A stretch of 64,000 nt of DNA from Phytophthora hibernalis (GCA_012656075.1 JAAKBF010000007.1:1302001-1366000), one strand, 5' to 3'; numbered from the stretch's first letter, positions 22,380-35,048 are shown. The notes: generated by a model not told the origin, from the letters alone. Numbers and translations: made by a program.

Positions 22380-24690
22380 CTCGAGGCATATTCTCGCCAA
22401 GTCGACTTTCGCCGAGTCCAACTTTGCCGAGTCCGTCCATCGCTGAGTCCGTCCTTCGCTGAGTCCAGCTAAGTGCGGTTCCCGTTTAAGTCTGTTCCCT
22501 GTTGAGTGCGATGTGTTCACTCGGCGGTGTACCCACTTGATGGTGTACCCTCTTGATCCTCTTGAGTGCGATGTGCCCACTGAACTAGCTTAGGCACTCC
22601 TAGTGTAGGGTCACCCAAAATCTGGATTTCCTTACACCTCAACTGCCCGGGCGTGATACGAGCCAGACTAGTGAGTGTCTCGACCATCACTCTGCTCTCC
22701 AACTTTCCTTCGGTTGGAAATCTCGTCAAGTGCTGTCACCCCCAGGAAGCCCGTGGAGGATGCCACCGCTTCCTTCGCTGACCAGGTACGCTTCCCGCGT
22801 TTAGCATGCTTCTTGTTATCACATATGGTCATCGAACCCGCCGCGTGTGTGCACTTGGCAGCCTTTCGTTGCGCCCTTACAGCTGCCGCCGCCTCGTCGA
22901 GTCGTTTCTTGTCAGCGAGCCTATTTGCTCTTCAAGTGTCGTCGTCTTCCTCGGGCACTGCTATAGAGGCGCTGTTCGCGCTTCGTTGGACTTCCACGGC
23001 CAAGTTTCTTCGCACAGACACGCTGATCGACTCGTCGATGGATTCTCAGGATTCCGTCGACTTGATGAACTCTCTGGGCTCGCCGGAATCTTCCATAGGT
23101 GGGACTACTGTATTACATGAGCCATCGCCGAGAGCGACGAAGACCCGACGAGCACGACACGAAGCTAAGGATGGTAGTGCCGACTACACTCATCGACGAG
23201 ATCTTGGCGAATTGCCATAACTCCATCAAAGGAGGACATCATCAAGGCATCGTTAGGACTTATCACCGGGTGAAAGCCGATTACTATTGGATTGGCCTGT
23301 ATGTCGACGTGGTCAAGCATGTGTAAGCCTGTGAAGATTGCAACACCAGTAAGAACAAGCCTCACCTTCGCGGATACTCGCCGGGTAACGTCGTGTCCGA
23401 TCGGCCGTTCCAGATTGTGTCGATGGATTTCGTTATACCATTGCCGAAGACTCAGCGAGGAAACACGGCTCTCCTGCTATTTCAAGATCACTTCACTGGG
23501 TTTTTCATCGCAAAGGCGATGAACGACACAGGGGAACTCGAAGTGGCTAAAGCATTCGAAGAGTGCATATTCCGTCGATTCGGTGCACCATCGCTCATTC
23601 GGCACGACCGAGACCAAATATTTATGAGCGAAGTCTTCCAGACTTTCTCTGAAATGATGCAGTCGAGGTCTCGAGCTACACTGAGCTACCGACCACAAGC
23701 GAACAGACAGCAGGAACACAGCGTGAAGACAATGATCCAAACGGTCGTGTCTACATGGAAGACCCCTTCAAGCTGACTGGGACGACATCGCTGAGAAACT
23801 TTCTACGCAATCAATAATTCGAGGGATTCGACTCGGCGAGAAACGCCATTTACTTAGTGCACGGTTGGGACGCCAATCAACGCTTAAATCGATGACTTCC
23901 TCCATTCACCGAGTTTCGAAGGACTCAGTGAAACAAATTACCTCAGCGAAAGCCACGGAATGACGCCGAGAAGTTAACCGACAGCAGGAAATAGCGTATG
24001 AGTACCAGCTGAAAGAAAAAGCTCGGCGAGCAAAGGAACACAACGACTCGCTGAGTCGAGGCGAGCAGAAAGTCATACCGAATGACTCGACGAGCGAGGG
24101 TGCAGCTGAAGCAAACAACAGCGACGAACTCGCCGAGCCAAAGCAGTCTCTTTTCAAGGTTGGAGATCAAGTCTGGTTGTTCATGGAGCGAGTTAAACGT
24201 GGCCTGAAGAAGAAACTGGCCCATCGGTGGCACGACCCGTTCCGGATCAAGCAGAATATCGAGGAGTTCGCCTATGAGTTAGAGTTGCCACACAAGAGCG
24301 GCTACCGGTTCTACCCAGTAGTTCACGTGTCCAGGCTGAAGAAAGTGACCGGACTCGGCGAAAGGCCTACGGCTTCGCTAGTCAAGGGACTCGACGAAAC
24401 CGATCGATTTGACTTCGACGAGGAACTGCTGCCAGAAAACAGTTGGGAACCCGACGAGCGGACTGGGCGATAGGAAGTCGAAGCCATCCTTAAGGACGAA
24501 ATGCCACTCGACGAGTACGTATCGAGCCCAGCGTCGGTTTCTGGTAAAATGGGTGGGCTATGACGAACCCAGCTGGGAACCACTGTCGAATTTATCGTGT
24601 GGAGGTCTTCTCTTCGACTACATTCGACAAAAGAAATGTGAAACCGTCTGCAAATGGTGCAAGTTGCAGACGAGTGTTAAAAGCTGTTGC
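22380..24690 (+). mobile_element. Degenerate Ty3/gypsy chromodomain retrotransposon (integrase end)
   Basis: Only the integrase-chromodomain part of pol is clear (next entry). Gag, protease, reverse transcriptase and LTRs could not be found. The stretch 22380-22460 ahead of it holds imperfect repeats of TTCGCCGAGTCC, and the inverse ACTCGRCGA recurs through the element, which links both parts. Plus-strand orientation. Confidence 0.6.
23099..24640 (+). pseudogene. Gypsy integrase with chromodomain, disrupted
   Basis: In order: zinc-binding HHCC region (HNSIKGGHHQGIV...ACEDC) interrupted by a TAA at 23324-23326; catalytic core with SMDF, HDRD and QANRQQEHS giving the D, D, E triad; a frame-broken linker 23780-24170; the GPY/F-like C-terminal segment (LAHRWHDPFRI...YPVVHVSRLKK); and a chromodomain (RFLVKWVGYDEPSWEPLSNL). 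Chromodomains direct gypsy integration to marked chromatin. Several frame changes and stops make it inactive even allowing for sequence error. Confidence 0.8.
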
Positions 24691-24699
24691 GTATGACAA

Positions 24700-26351
24700 A
24701 TTAAAAATTACCACCGACTTGTGAAGACAAGCAGGCAGGTCGAGTGAGCGGAAGCTACTGTGTCAACATATATTGTTTGATATTACGAGATGGATGAGTA
24801 CGGACTACATGAAGAAAGAGAAATAACTACCAAGACTCATCGGGAAAACTGCATCTGGGAGAACTTGGAGTTTCAGCAAAACAAAGAAGACACTCAGCAA
24901 AACGACCACTCAGACTTCGTCGAAAATTTGCTCGAAAATGTGAAGACCGATACGATTGGCCGGAGGCTGAGCATTCTCGTCACAAGCAGGAGGCTCTGGC
25001 TCGTTGGGACAGGTGTCCTTCCGCAAAGCTCTCTTGACGTCGCCGACGGAGAAGTCCCCAGGAGCAACGCTGGAAACTCTGAGTTACGCGGACGGAAGCA
25101 CGTGTTATATTGGTGTAGCTCTGGGCGAGTCACCCACCACACTCGCCAGGGTTCTTGAACGTCTAAATCCTTGAGCTCGGCGAACCAATCCGAACGAGAC
25201 GGGAACATTGGTTGGTTAATCAACGCGTACATGGGAAAAGTTTGGGTCGCACGTCGATTTTCCTGTTGCGTGAAGCAGCCAACGCAACAGGAGGCAGCAG
25301 CGCCGTGAGATCCTACCGGGTCATCGCCTCAGCATCGCTGCTGAGTCAACAGCGCTTGTGTGCACTGTGGATACCGGTATCCAGTGGCTACTGGTACAAG
25401 TAAACACGGCAAATCTCATGCTCTACTTTGGTGCATGAGATTTGCGTTTACGTCAATGCATCATGCATTGCATCATGAACCCGTGCAATGCATGGGTCCC
25501 ACCTTGAGGACGAGCGACTTCTTATCCCCGACAATTGTTACCTAAAAGAAGTCCTTGCCTCACATGCCGCCCACACAGACAGAAGAATTTTCGTTGCTGC
25601 TATTGCTAAGCTTTGGAAGCGGGAATTCGTTTACTCATACTTCAGTAGCTCACATAAACGCTGTGCTTGCTGCCACACATTTACTCAGAAGTCAGTGTTT
25701 TACTCAGAAGTCAGCACTGGGGAGGCTTTACTCAGAAGTCAGTAACGTTTCCTCGTTTTTAAGCTCATTCCATTTTAATTTACCCCCTGGCAGACGACAT
25801 CACCAACAATCACAGTCAAACGAAGCTTTTAATGACAAACATCGGGTTCAACAACTGAGCGAACTGGTTTGCGGGTTGTTGGCCCGCCGGATTCGCAGTT
25901 CGGTAGTTTTTTGGTACCGAATAACCTAAGTCGCCGCATTGCTACTTGTTGTCGCTTTTTTACCAACTTTGTGTACACTGTGATACGATAGACTTGACGT
26001 GTTTCTTGTTCAAATATGGTTTCTAACGTGCAGAGCGACAGTTAAAGCCCTCCTCTTTAATAGGGGTTTCAGTTCTTCTGATTTCTCGCGGAAAGTGCCC
26101 CAAGAAAATGGAGCTAAAATTTGTTTCCCTTCTCATTTCTGGTCTCATTTCTTCCGACTGTTGGTCTCCAGTGTCAAAAGGTCTCGGCGAGCAAGGTACG
26201 AAGGCTAGCGATCTCACTCCTCTGTCGTATCATTCCCTGTGACTATGTCCTCTGTATTCACGCAGTGCCTGCTCTCCGCGATACCAGCCTCTCAGAGAGC
26301 AAACGTGCTGAAATCACTGTCGGAAGTGATTTTTACGGCGTGCTGCTTGAA
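24700..26351. other. Unassigned stretch with short coding remnants
   Basis: A plus ORF at 24790-25158 and a neighbouring frame ending near 25165 (LSYADGSTCYIGVALGES) look like decayed retroelement coding sequence, but no family was recognised. A 13 bp-arm hairpin (GCAAATCTCATGC) lies at 25409-25445, followed by a 15 bp odd palindrome near 25458. Confidence 0.3.
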
Positions 26352-27500
26352 GACCTATAGTAAGAGGATGCATACGATGCAGACACCGACCACGACCATG
26401 AAGAGCTCTTAGAGGAGGCGCTTGACGTCTACGCGGGAGTGAAATTGAATCGCTATTTGGATCGCGTGCAAACGTTGATCGCTCAGCTGCCCATCGGTAT
26501 CTTGTGTTCACACTTCGCGATGATGAGTTCATCATGAATTCACTTCGAGTGACGAAGCCGACATTTGAGCACAGCTGGCAGCTCATTAACGTTCGGTTCC
26601 AGCAGCGAGGAAATAAACCACAGCGTGATGTGGCGCTGCAGTTGACCGTAGCTTTGAGTGGTATGGCGCTTGTGGAAATGGCAATTCCACGTCGCGCATC
26701 GTTCGCCACTATGGCATTGGTGCCGGTATTGTGAAATGCTACGTTCGACGAGTGCGGAAAGACTTCTGGTACACTACACCACCTATGTTTCATGACCTTC
26801 AGTGCATCAACGTGCTGTGACCTCTGCTTACCATCGTGAGCGCTTCGGGCTCCCTGACGTGATCGGGATGGTAAATGGGACCCATGTTTGCTTTGATCAA
26901 AGACCACACATTGATGGATCACTGCATTTCAACCGAAAGTCCCGCTACTCATTCAATGTCCAGGTGGTTTGCAATGAGGATAAGCGCATACTCATGATTT
27001 ACACTGGATGTCCTGGATCGTGCTCAGATTCAACAGCTTTTGCCAAGTCACCCGCCATGCAGCAGCCACGGCGTCATTTCACGGGTGATGAATACCTACT
27101 CGGCGACTCTGGGTACGCCGTTTCCAAGGACATCATCACACCGTATAAAAATCCGGCCGCATTCAAAGCTGATAACACTGTCTTCAATGGAGTGGTCTCA
27201 AGTGCCCGCGTGATCAACGAAAATTGCATCGGACTGTGGAAGAATCGCTGGATGTCACTCAAAGACATTCGTACACAAATAAAGACAAAGAAGGACTTCA
27301 CCGTAGCCAACAACCACATTCTGGTGTGTGCGATGCTGCATAACATAGAACTGTCATTGAGCGACGTGTGGTCTGACGACAGCAACTCGGACTCTGAAAG
27401 TGAGGAGGACGAAAATCATGTCGATGTACACGATACATACGACGCTCGTGAAGAATTTAGGAAGCGAGAACAGCTAAAGCATGAAATGTTGAATGGGGTA
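26352..27500 (+). pseudogene. PIF/Harbinger (HARBI1-like) transposase, disrupted
   Basis: An acidic N-terminus is followed by a helical DNA-binding part (RVTKPTFEHSWQLINVRF...GNGNSTSRIVRHYGIGAG) and the DDE_4 catalytic region from 26802. Motifs are GMVNGTHVCF, FNRKSRYSFNVQVVC, YTGCPGSCSDSTAF, YLLGDSGYA, TPYKNP and RVINENCIGLWKNRW. The family normally has DGTH where this copy has NGTH, so the first catalytic Asp is Asn. The second Asp (GDSGY) and the Glu are present. Frame breaks lie near 26650 and around 26800. A Ser/Asp/Glu-rich tail ends the protein. Terminal inverted repeats were not found. Confidence 0.75.
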
Positions 27501-27650
27501 ATTTTCGGTGCGGTGGGGTATTTCAAATACCGTATTTGGTCCACCAGTCAGAAGCTTGCATCTAATTCGTTGAAATCAGAGCTTTCTTTCAGTGCCCTCT
27601 TTTCATTGGCTAACATCGAGAAGACCAATATTTTTGTGGATGGCCGTTGA

Positions 27651-29235
27651 CTTTCTGTACCCACTGTACAGGGATTGGTACATGTAGTACAGGTAGATAC
27701 GATATTAGTACTATACACTTCGAATTGTTTTAGTACTATTGTTAATATTGTTTTTGAAACCACAGGTTATGTCAATAGCAACGCTACTGATACAGTAAAT
27801 TGCTTTTGAGTTATCAAATATGTATTAACTATCACTGGTTGACTTCCCTGCAGCTGCATTGGCCATCTTCATGACTCTCCAGAAGATGTATCGAGTTCTG
27901 TATTCACTATAGATATAGTGTTACGAGGATCACTTTGGTCGAAGAAGAAGTACTGAAAATTGCCATCGCCCCGCAGCCTTCGCCTTTTTCAAACACTCCT
28001 CGTTTAGGAAAGTGCTTCAACAGCTACTTGGCCACGAACCTGACCCTCGCCTTAGCTTCCTCCACGAGTGACAACGAGAATAGTAAGATCCTCCTCGATT
28101 AGCAGACGGCGGACGGACCCGGTGCAGCCCCAAAATCTCAGTGGCTCTGCTTGTCGATATCTTAGAGGTGGTCACCTTTTATACGCATCGATGCTTAGTC
28201 TGACCGTCATTCAGTACAGTATTTTAATGCGGATATCGCTGGATGGACCGCGAAGATGCCCATCACGCTTTTGCGATAGTTAACGGCAAGGGGTGTGATA
28301 ATTGTGAAGAAGAACTCGAAAAACTCCAAGTGGTGAGTAAACACGAGAGTTTGTAGCCACCGTACCGCAAGACAACAGTTCGTGAATCTCAGTGATGCAG
28401 ACGACCGTCTGCGTGCTCTCACCCGAAGTTGTCCAGAAAGCGACGTCAGCACTAACACTGGTGCTGATGCTGCCACTAGTGCTAGCGATGATGTCGTTGC
28501 CTGATTCGGTGTTTTCTTGCAGAATAATGCAGTGGTCGTTAATTCAACCTAGGCTTATAATGCAACATAAGTAGCGTTAATGTTGCCCAATGAAGCGTTG
28601 CTATGTTGTCGAACATCTTAGCGAAAAGTCCCAGTGAATGGGGGCATCTAACCCTCAAGCCTGCCAAGAACGGGAAGATAGAAACCGATGCGGACATGTG
28701 CGGGTGGTGTTACCTGAAATCGTGTCCAACCAAACAATATTGTTTTTGGCCTGATGGTTTTAACAAAGACACCGACAGCGCGATATTCGCGAAATAGCCG
28801 TACAAGTTTCAGAACGAGTTTTTGTTTTGGACACATTTCGGCACAAGTTCAAAGAGGGCACATCCGAGCGCGAAAGCGTCGGGTTGATCCTGACTTCGCG
28901 CTGTATTTTGAGGAATGTTTTGTACGCCGTCGAAGGTCACTTCAGGATGGAGTTTTTCGGATCCGGACGGAACCTACAAGCTCCATTACGCGAAGTAGTT
29001 CGTTTGGTGTGAGTTGTTTACTTACAGCTATCAGAGGTTTAACGATCGGCTACGGTCAATACTTCTCTGTTCCACATGAATATGCAGTAGATTGTCCAAC
29101 ATGAATTTGATGTGGTCTACATAAGTGTGTCGATTGGTTAAAATGGCAAGTCTGAGTCCTCGCTTAAATCGGAGGTCGACGATCTCCAATCGTTCGTCGT
29201 TCATTCACCCTTTTCCCTAGCCTCACGCCGACCAA
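27651..29235. other. Unassigned stretch with possible decayed exons
   Basis: A segment at 28230-28500 reads as two ORF pieces joined by a possible intron, and another ORF lies at 28603-28797. No family was recognised. ATACTTCTCTGTTCCACATG... near 29060 begins a 31 bp sequence repeated near 31094. Confidence 0.3.
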
Positions 29236-30649
29236 GTGTATGCCCAAAAACCTGGCCGAGCAGACCTGTCGCTGGAAACGAAGGTATCCGTGGCTTTGTT
29301 CCTAGTGGACCTGACCGCGCGTAGGATTGGTGCCTCGGCAGCAGTTGCCGCTGCTGTCGAGGCATTTTCACTGAGCGGACGATCTGCTTGGAAGTTGTGG
29401 TCGAACCGCAACAACGTGGCCGCTCTGATTTGCCCCCTCGTAGCAAGATGTCCCCCAAGAAGAAGAAGCTGACGAAGATCGAGGTGGCCGCCTTGATCGC
29501 TGCGGTGCCCCTCTGTGAGAGGCAATCCCTGAGGTTTCTCGAGAAGGCATATGGCATTCCCACAACGTCGCTGTGGCGGTATATGAAAGGAGGTTGGCTT
29601 CAACGTGCAGTATCTCGCGTCAAGCCCACACTGACGGAGACGCACAGGTTCCGTCGGTTGCATTACTGCTTAGTGCATGTGCAGCGATCTATTGGTAGGA
29701 TCCGTTGTATTACTCGCTGCTATTATTACTAACTCAAAAATAAATTTGTTGTATTATAGGAGGCTCGAGCAAAATGCAGCACATGTACGATGTTGTGCAT
29801 ATTGACGAAAAATGGTTCAATCTCTACAAAGGAAACACAAAATCTTATTTGACACCCGACGAGGGTTACCGTACCGATCTTCTCCAAACAAACGCTACAT
29901 CGGTAAGGTAATGTTCCTAGCGGCCATTGCACGACCTCGCTACAACGGCCGAACCAGGAAGCTGTTCGATGGCAAGATTGGCATCTGGCCAATTGTAGAG
30001 CAAGCCCCGGCTCAGCGTTCGTCCAATAACCGCTTGAAGGGAACGCTCGTTACCAAAAATGTCAGCATGACACGAAAACGCTACAAAAATGCTGATTGAG
30101 CAGGTTTACCCTGCTATCCGGAAGAAATGGCCTGGTAAGTCTAAAACGGTGTTGTACTTTGCAGTTTTGGTCTAACTTGTTCATGTTACTGTTGTAGGAC
30201 GAAAAACTAGAGTTGTGCAAGTTCAACAAGACAATGCTGGGCCGCACGTCTCTCCATACGACAAAGATATCTTGGAGGCCAGTGAGCAGGGTGGCTGGAA
30301 CATAGAGCTCGTATGCCAGCCACCACGCTCGCCGGATCTTAATGCGTTGGATTTGGGCATCTTTAATGCCATACAAGCGCTTCAGCTAAAGCACACGACT
30401 AAGAACTTGGACGGACTTATCTACGCCGTCTCCCAAGCCTTCAACACTCTCCTCCCCGCCACTATCGACAAGTGTTTTGTAACACTGCAGAAGGTGATGC
30501 AGTCGGTTATCAAGAGTGGTGGGGGCAATGACTACAAGCTACCCCGCGTTCGTAAAGAGCATATCCATGGCCCCGCGATGCCTTCAGTGCTGCCAGTTGA
30601 AGAGGAGGTGGTGGATTACGGGTTTTCGGAGCTAGATCAATCGATGTAG
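29236..30649 (+). mobile_element. Plant-type mariner-like transposase gene (DD39D) with two introns
   Basis: An N-terminal helix-turn-helix region (DLSLETKVSVALFLVDLTA) leads to MSPKKKKLTKIEVAALI. The catalytic part has VVHIDEKWFNLY, KVMFLAAIARPR, DGKIGIWPIV, RSSNNRLKGT, VQQDNAGPH and CQPPRSPDLNALDLGIF. Between the Asp of QQDN and the Asp of LNALD are 39 residues, the DD39D spacing of plant mariners. Introns with GT-AG ends run about 29694-29758 and 30134-30197. Frame corrections fall in runs: G3 near 29866, A5 near 30090 and one in the N-terminal part. Otherwise all catalytic residues are intact, so it may be a recent or functional copy. Terminal repeats were not located. Confidence 0.82.
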
Positions 30650-33600
30650 CCATCCCTTAAATCATAGGATCAGCCAAACTAAATCTTAAGCTTTGACAAC
30701 TGGAGCACCTGATTGGTTATTAATAAAAGCCATTCGAGCCGACTTTTGCTAAATGACAAGGAATGGCAGGCAAACAAACGCAGGGCAGAACTCACGCAAA
30801 ACAGCGTTATGTGCGCTAAAAGCGAGTGTAGTCGATAGAGAAGGTTCAGAGGAACACATCCATAACTTTTGACTCGGCATCGGTAAATATTCGATGAATT
30901 ACGTAGAAAAGCGTGAGCCTCTTCAGCTAAACATCGAACAAGTCTTCGTCGTATCCGAAACAGTTTCGTGTACGCGTACTCTGCCCGTACGAACATGTAC
31001 GCCAAGGTACGAAATGTTTCATGTAGACTCAATCTTCAGTGAACCGAGATCAGTACGTTCCAAGTACGACCACGGTCCAGTTTTCTTGACGCATACTTCT
31101 CTGTTCCACATGAATATGCAGTAAAATAATAATCGCTCATATCTTTTGAATTAATGAGCAGATTCGAGAGCTGCGTGCAGCATACAAATGCGCCTGCGTA
31201 CGTGCTTGCTGCTGTATTTTTAGAAGGCGCTAACGACAGTTTTGAGGAAAATAACACGAGGTTAAGAAGCCATTTTTCAGAGTCAAGTTCAGAAGCTTGG
31301 ACCACGCTGACTGCATTGTCAACGCGTACTTGGTGGTGGGGCCAGCCATTATCCTACTCGATTGGTATGCTCATGTATCCAGGAAGTGTCGTGAAAAGCG
31401 TTGATTACTCAAGGACAACACGTGCATGAGCGAGGACATCAAACAGAGGCACCTACCACGATCACCAGAGCAGGTTTGCCACACTGCGTTAGCAAATGAA
31501 AATCTTGTGGCGAGAGCGAGTACGCATTCTGGTTTAAACAAATCTTAACACGAGTACTGGTCACGTTAGTATGTCATGTGTGCGCATACAGGGTGCGCAC
31601 CCATCGCAAAGGCGCTACAATCACATAATGAAGTGATTGAAACCTGCGGAGTAACGACACCTAAGGAAGGTGTCGAGTTGAACGACCCCATGCCGGGGGT
31701 AGTCGCCATCGTCGTGTTCGACACTGGGATAAGTACATTTGGTCACTGGTGCGGAGGTACTGCATTGTTTAGAGTTGAGTAATAGTTCGTTTATTTTGTT
31801 TTACGATTAACCATTGGCCAACAGGCCATCTTTCAATTAAGATAGTCGACAAAGCCTAGAATCATGTTGTTAAAGATTCACACTACGAATGGAAGCAGGG
31901 AAGATGCAGCAAGAAGGTGGTGACGTCTATATTTTTCCATTCGAGTACCTACATGACCAACAGCAATAAACCAGCTGAGCCTGTCACCAAAAATCGCGTT
32001 GACATGTACTGCTCGCTTTGTGTTCACAGTTTTCTTCGAAATGCTTTCTAATTCTACTTTAAGATTGTGCACAGATGCGTTTACGCAACATCTCGAGAGA
32101 TGAACGACACTAAAAATCTCTACAAGTTTAAGTCCCTTAACGAGGTCAAACTTCTCAACACCTCAAAGCGTGCGGAAAGCTACAAGATGTACCTCAAGCC
32201 AGAAATATGATCTGAGATGGTTAGTACATCACCCTTCAACGAGGTTTCGCTGAACTAGATTGACCTGCCAATTCATTCTTAAATTTCAAAACCCCGAGCT
32301 AACTATCGGTGCGATTGCAAGTCGGTCATGGATACTGGCTGGTTGTGCTCCCACGTGCTTGCGATGGTGGCACTGCGGAAGCAATTTCATTTGGAAGAGG
32401 ATGAATCTATATTGGCGACTTAAAAGCTTCCACATTCGTAGTCCCGAACAGTTCCAAGCAGAAAGTGGGTGATTATCTCAACTTTCTCTTCAAAATGAAA
32501 TACTCAGTAAATCTGCCATCCGTGCGCATACAGGTGCTCCCGCCGAAGTTATTTGCGTAGATTTGGTTTTGACAGCGTCCGGTTCTTGGGGTCGTCCACC
32601 TGTAAGGCCCCGGTGACCGTCCTTCCTTAATTATCTCGTCGCGGAACTGTGGGTTAAACATCACTGCAAACACTGTCAATGTTCTAGTAGCGACCAGGTG
32701 ATTGCTGTCCGATTCGGATCGATCAGCATTCTGCCGCGTCGGAAAAGGCACAGTACTTCTGGTGTTGCTTTTTCAAGTCTGGCGTATTCAGCCCCTCGAC
32801 CTAAGCGGATTGTCTGAGCTGATAAGGTTTGACGTACCATCACTCCATGTCTGTGCCTCCCTGGTCGCCGCTGTGTTTCGAGTCATTACCGAAATCCTCT
32901 TGCGTTCACCTTCTTCACCAAGGACAAGCAATTCGGAGCATTCACATCTGTGACCGGACACCCCATTAGCTGGCGCGTAAGTTTTGTCTTTGCTGGTACT
33001 GTCTTCGCTTTAATTCTCCGTTTATCATCGAATACAGACTTGGCTCGATTTATCTAGGGTATTGCAGCGATTGACTGACTAAACGTAACAGTGGGACGGC
33101 CTGTCAAACAATGGGACGGCGAGTACCTCTGTACCATTACTTCTACTCGATCTTTGCCCAACATGTGTACCGCACTCGAACTTCATTTTTCGACTCGCTG
33201 AAAGGATCCGCCTTTCAGTAAACGCAAAGATCGACTTATTCACTTTAGAGAATCAGTTGTGGGGTAGATTGATTGCCGGGATACCGTTCAATTACGAACG
33301 GTTTGCTGTGTTACCACTCTATTGGTACATATTGACCCGATGACTTTGAATTGAGGACAAACCGAAGGCCCCAGCTATATACGTATGTTAGGAATACTTC
33401 GACGAACTTCCCTCACGAAGATCGTGGGTTTGGAAGGCGATTCGAGTTATTACACTAACGGTTTGTGCTCGTGATGCACAAATAAGTTTATTGCCCTGTA
33501 CAACAGAAAAGCCTTTTATCTCTACTATTACGGTAATGCAGTTTGTTCTTCATCTTGTGTCTTGCGAAAGTGTTATTGCTACTCTCTAAGTTTAAATTGA

Positions 33601-34396
33601 CTCGCAGATCAAATTCAACTCTGCATGTAGATTGTGCTCATTCGATATTTTTGTGTGTAACTCGGACCTCAAATTGTTTACGGAGTTTGCATTTTTACAA
33701 TGCAGTTCAAATACATTTGTAGTTTAGTAGTAAGTTGAAACGACGCCAAGCTGGGCTGTGATTCACAGCTAAGGACATACTGCTGGATAGTATGGGCTAC
33801 GATTTGCAATCGAGGACACTAGGTATTGCCCAAGAGGAGTTCAACGTGCCTCGGGTATGGTGTACGGGTTCAAATAGTGCTGCTACGGTGAAATAGAGTG
33901 GGGTTGGGTGCGCATAGCCTGTCCGGTGAGGTGTACTAGCTACCTCATTGCAGAAATTACACAGGTACGTGCATGTGGAATTTTCTGAATAGAGAAGTGG
34001 TGGTGCTAGTGGATTAGTTGTATGTGCCTTCTTTTGAAAAAATATCATTTAGCAGTGGATACTCGTAGGAACGTGCATGTATGTGTGCGCAGATCCTGTG
34101 AATTATAGGGAGAACAACGCTAATAGCTAACTACTATTTGGCCGGGTCTGTTTGGTGCTGATGCTATAAGGCTGGACTTCACCCATGACAGTGACATGCA
34201 TTTAACAATTCATCGCGATGGGATTAGTCAGTACCTCTCGAGGAACCAACTTATGATTATGCTGGCGTATGACCGTAGAGAGCTTCCCAACCACAAGCGC
34301 GTCGGCGCCAGCAGCGGTCATCAGGAAAGAGACAAGAAATCGTCTCATACTTACGTCGTGGAAGTATTGCAGCTTCTAGATATACCATGCCCGACC
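30650..34396. other. Long gene-poor stretch
   Basis: Short ORFs only, none recognised. The ORF 31576-31782 (MCAHTGCAPIAKALQSH...) is the most protein-like. The 31 bp repeat partner of 29060 lies at 31094-31124. Confidence 0.4.
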
Positions 34397-34680
34397 ATGA
34401 CAGGGGATTCAAGGGCTAGGCAAAGGTAGATCACAACGTCATCGCACAATTATACGCAAAAATGTTCTGGAGATTTCAAGGTCGTCCATCCGTAAACTCG
34501 CGTAACGCGTGGATGCATTCGGATGCCAGCGCTTGTCTGCGATGAGACTCGAGCTGTACTGAAAGTGTTCGTTCAGAGCCAGCGCCGATCCTATGAGATA
34601 AATGTACGGACCACACTCGCTACAAAAGTCTATATGTGGACTGACAACATGCATCCAAACATGCTGGGTGAAGTGCCCTA
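34397..34680 (+). pseudogene. Divergent histone H4-like gene, frame-broken
   Basis: Segments in consecutive frames align in order with histone H4. GLGKGRSQRHR matches H4 GLGKGGAKRHR; SSIRKLA matches PAIRRLA; DETRAVLKVF matches EETRGVLKVF; TDHTRYKS in another frame matches TEHARRKT. The ATG at 34397 begins MTG. Frame changes are needed in the GGGG just after the start, near 34503, and after the DETRAVLKVF block. H4 is among the most conserved proteins, so this level of change means a decayed copy or a very unusual H4 variant. The last third of H4 is not clearly recoverable. Confidence 0.6.
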
Positions 34681-34955
34681 CATTTGCAGGGTATTCTTTG
34701 ACGTGATCATTTTACGGTTTGCATGTTGTTTGTACACGGAAGCGTCTTGGATAAGATTAGATTGCCGGGGTTCTTCGATGGCAACGGTAAGGGGAATATA
34801 CTTTGCCAACAGGTTTGAAATTTCTAAACATGAATTCTTTCTAATTTGCGTCTGTCACTCCATCACAAACTGTTTAGAAATCCTGCATCAGTATTTCTGG
34901 CGCGCTGTCGAAGATAGGAAGTCCCTTAAAAACCACGGCATCGTTAAGCACCGCC

Positions 34956-35048
34956 GCGTGGAACAATGGAGAGGGGCGAGACGACTGAAGGTGTGATTTG
35001 ACGCGTGGAACAATGGAGAGGGCGAGACGACTGAAGGTGTGATTTGAC
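34956..35048. repeat. Two tandem 46-47 bp units
   Basis: A unit beginning GCGTGGAACAATGGAGAGGG and ending GTGTGATTTGAC occurs at 34956-35002 and 35003-35048. The copies differ by one G. Recent duplication or an assembly stutter. Confidence 0.8.

Noticed and set aside
25990..27770. Terminal inverted repeats for the PIF/Harbinger element
   Set aside because: GCCCTC-TCTTT words on both sides are direct, not inverted, and too short.
28754..29104. MULE-like coding sequence
   Set aside because: A DGTYKLHY word resembles MULE text but no other supporting motif follows.
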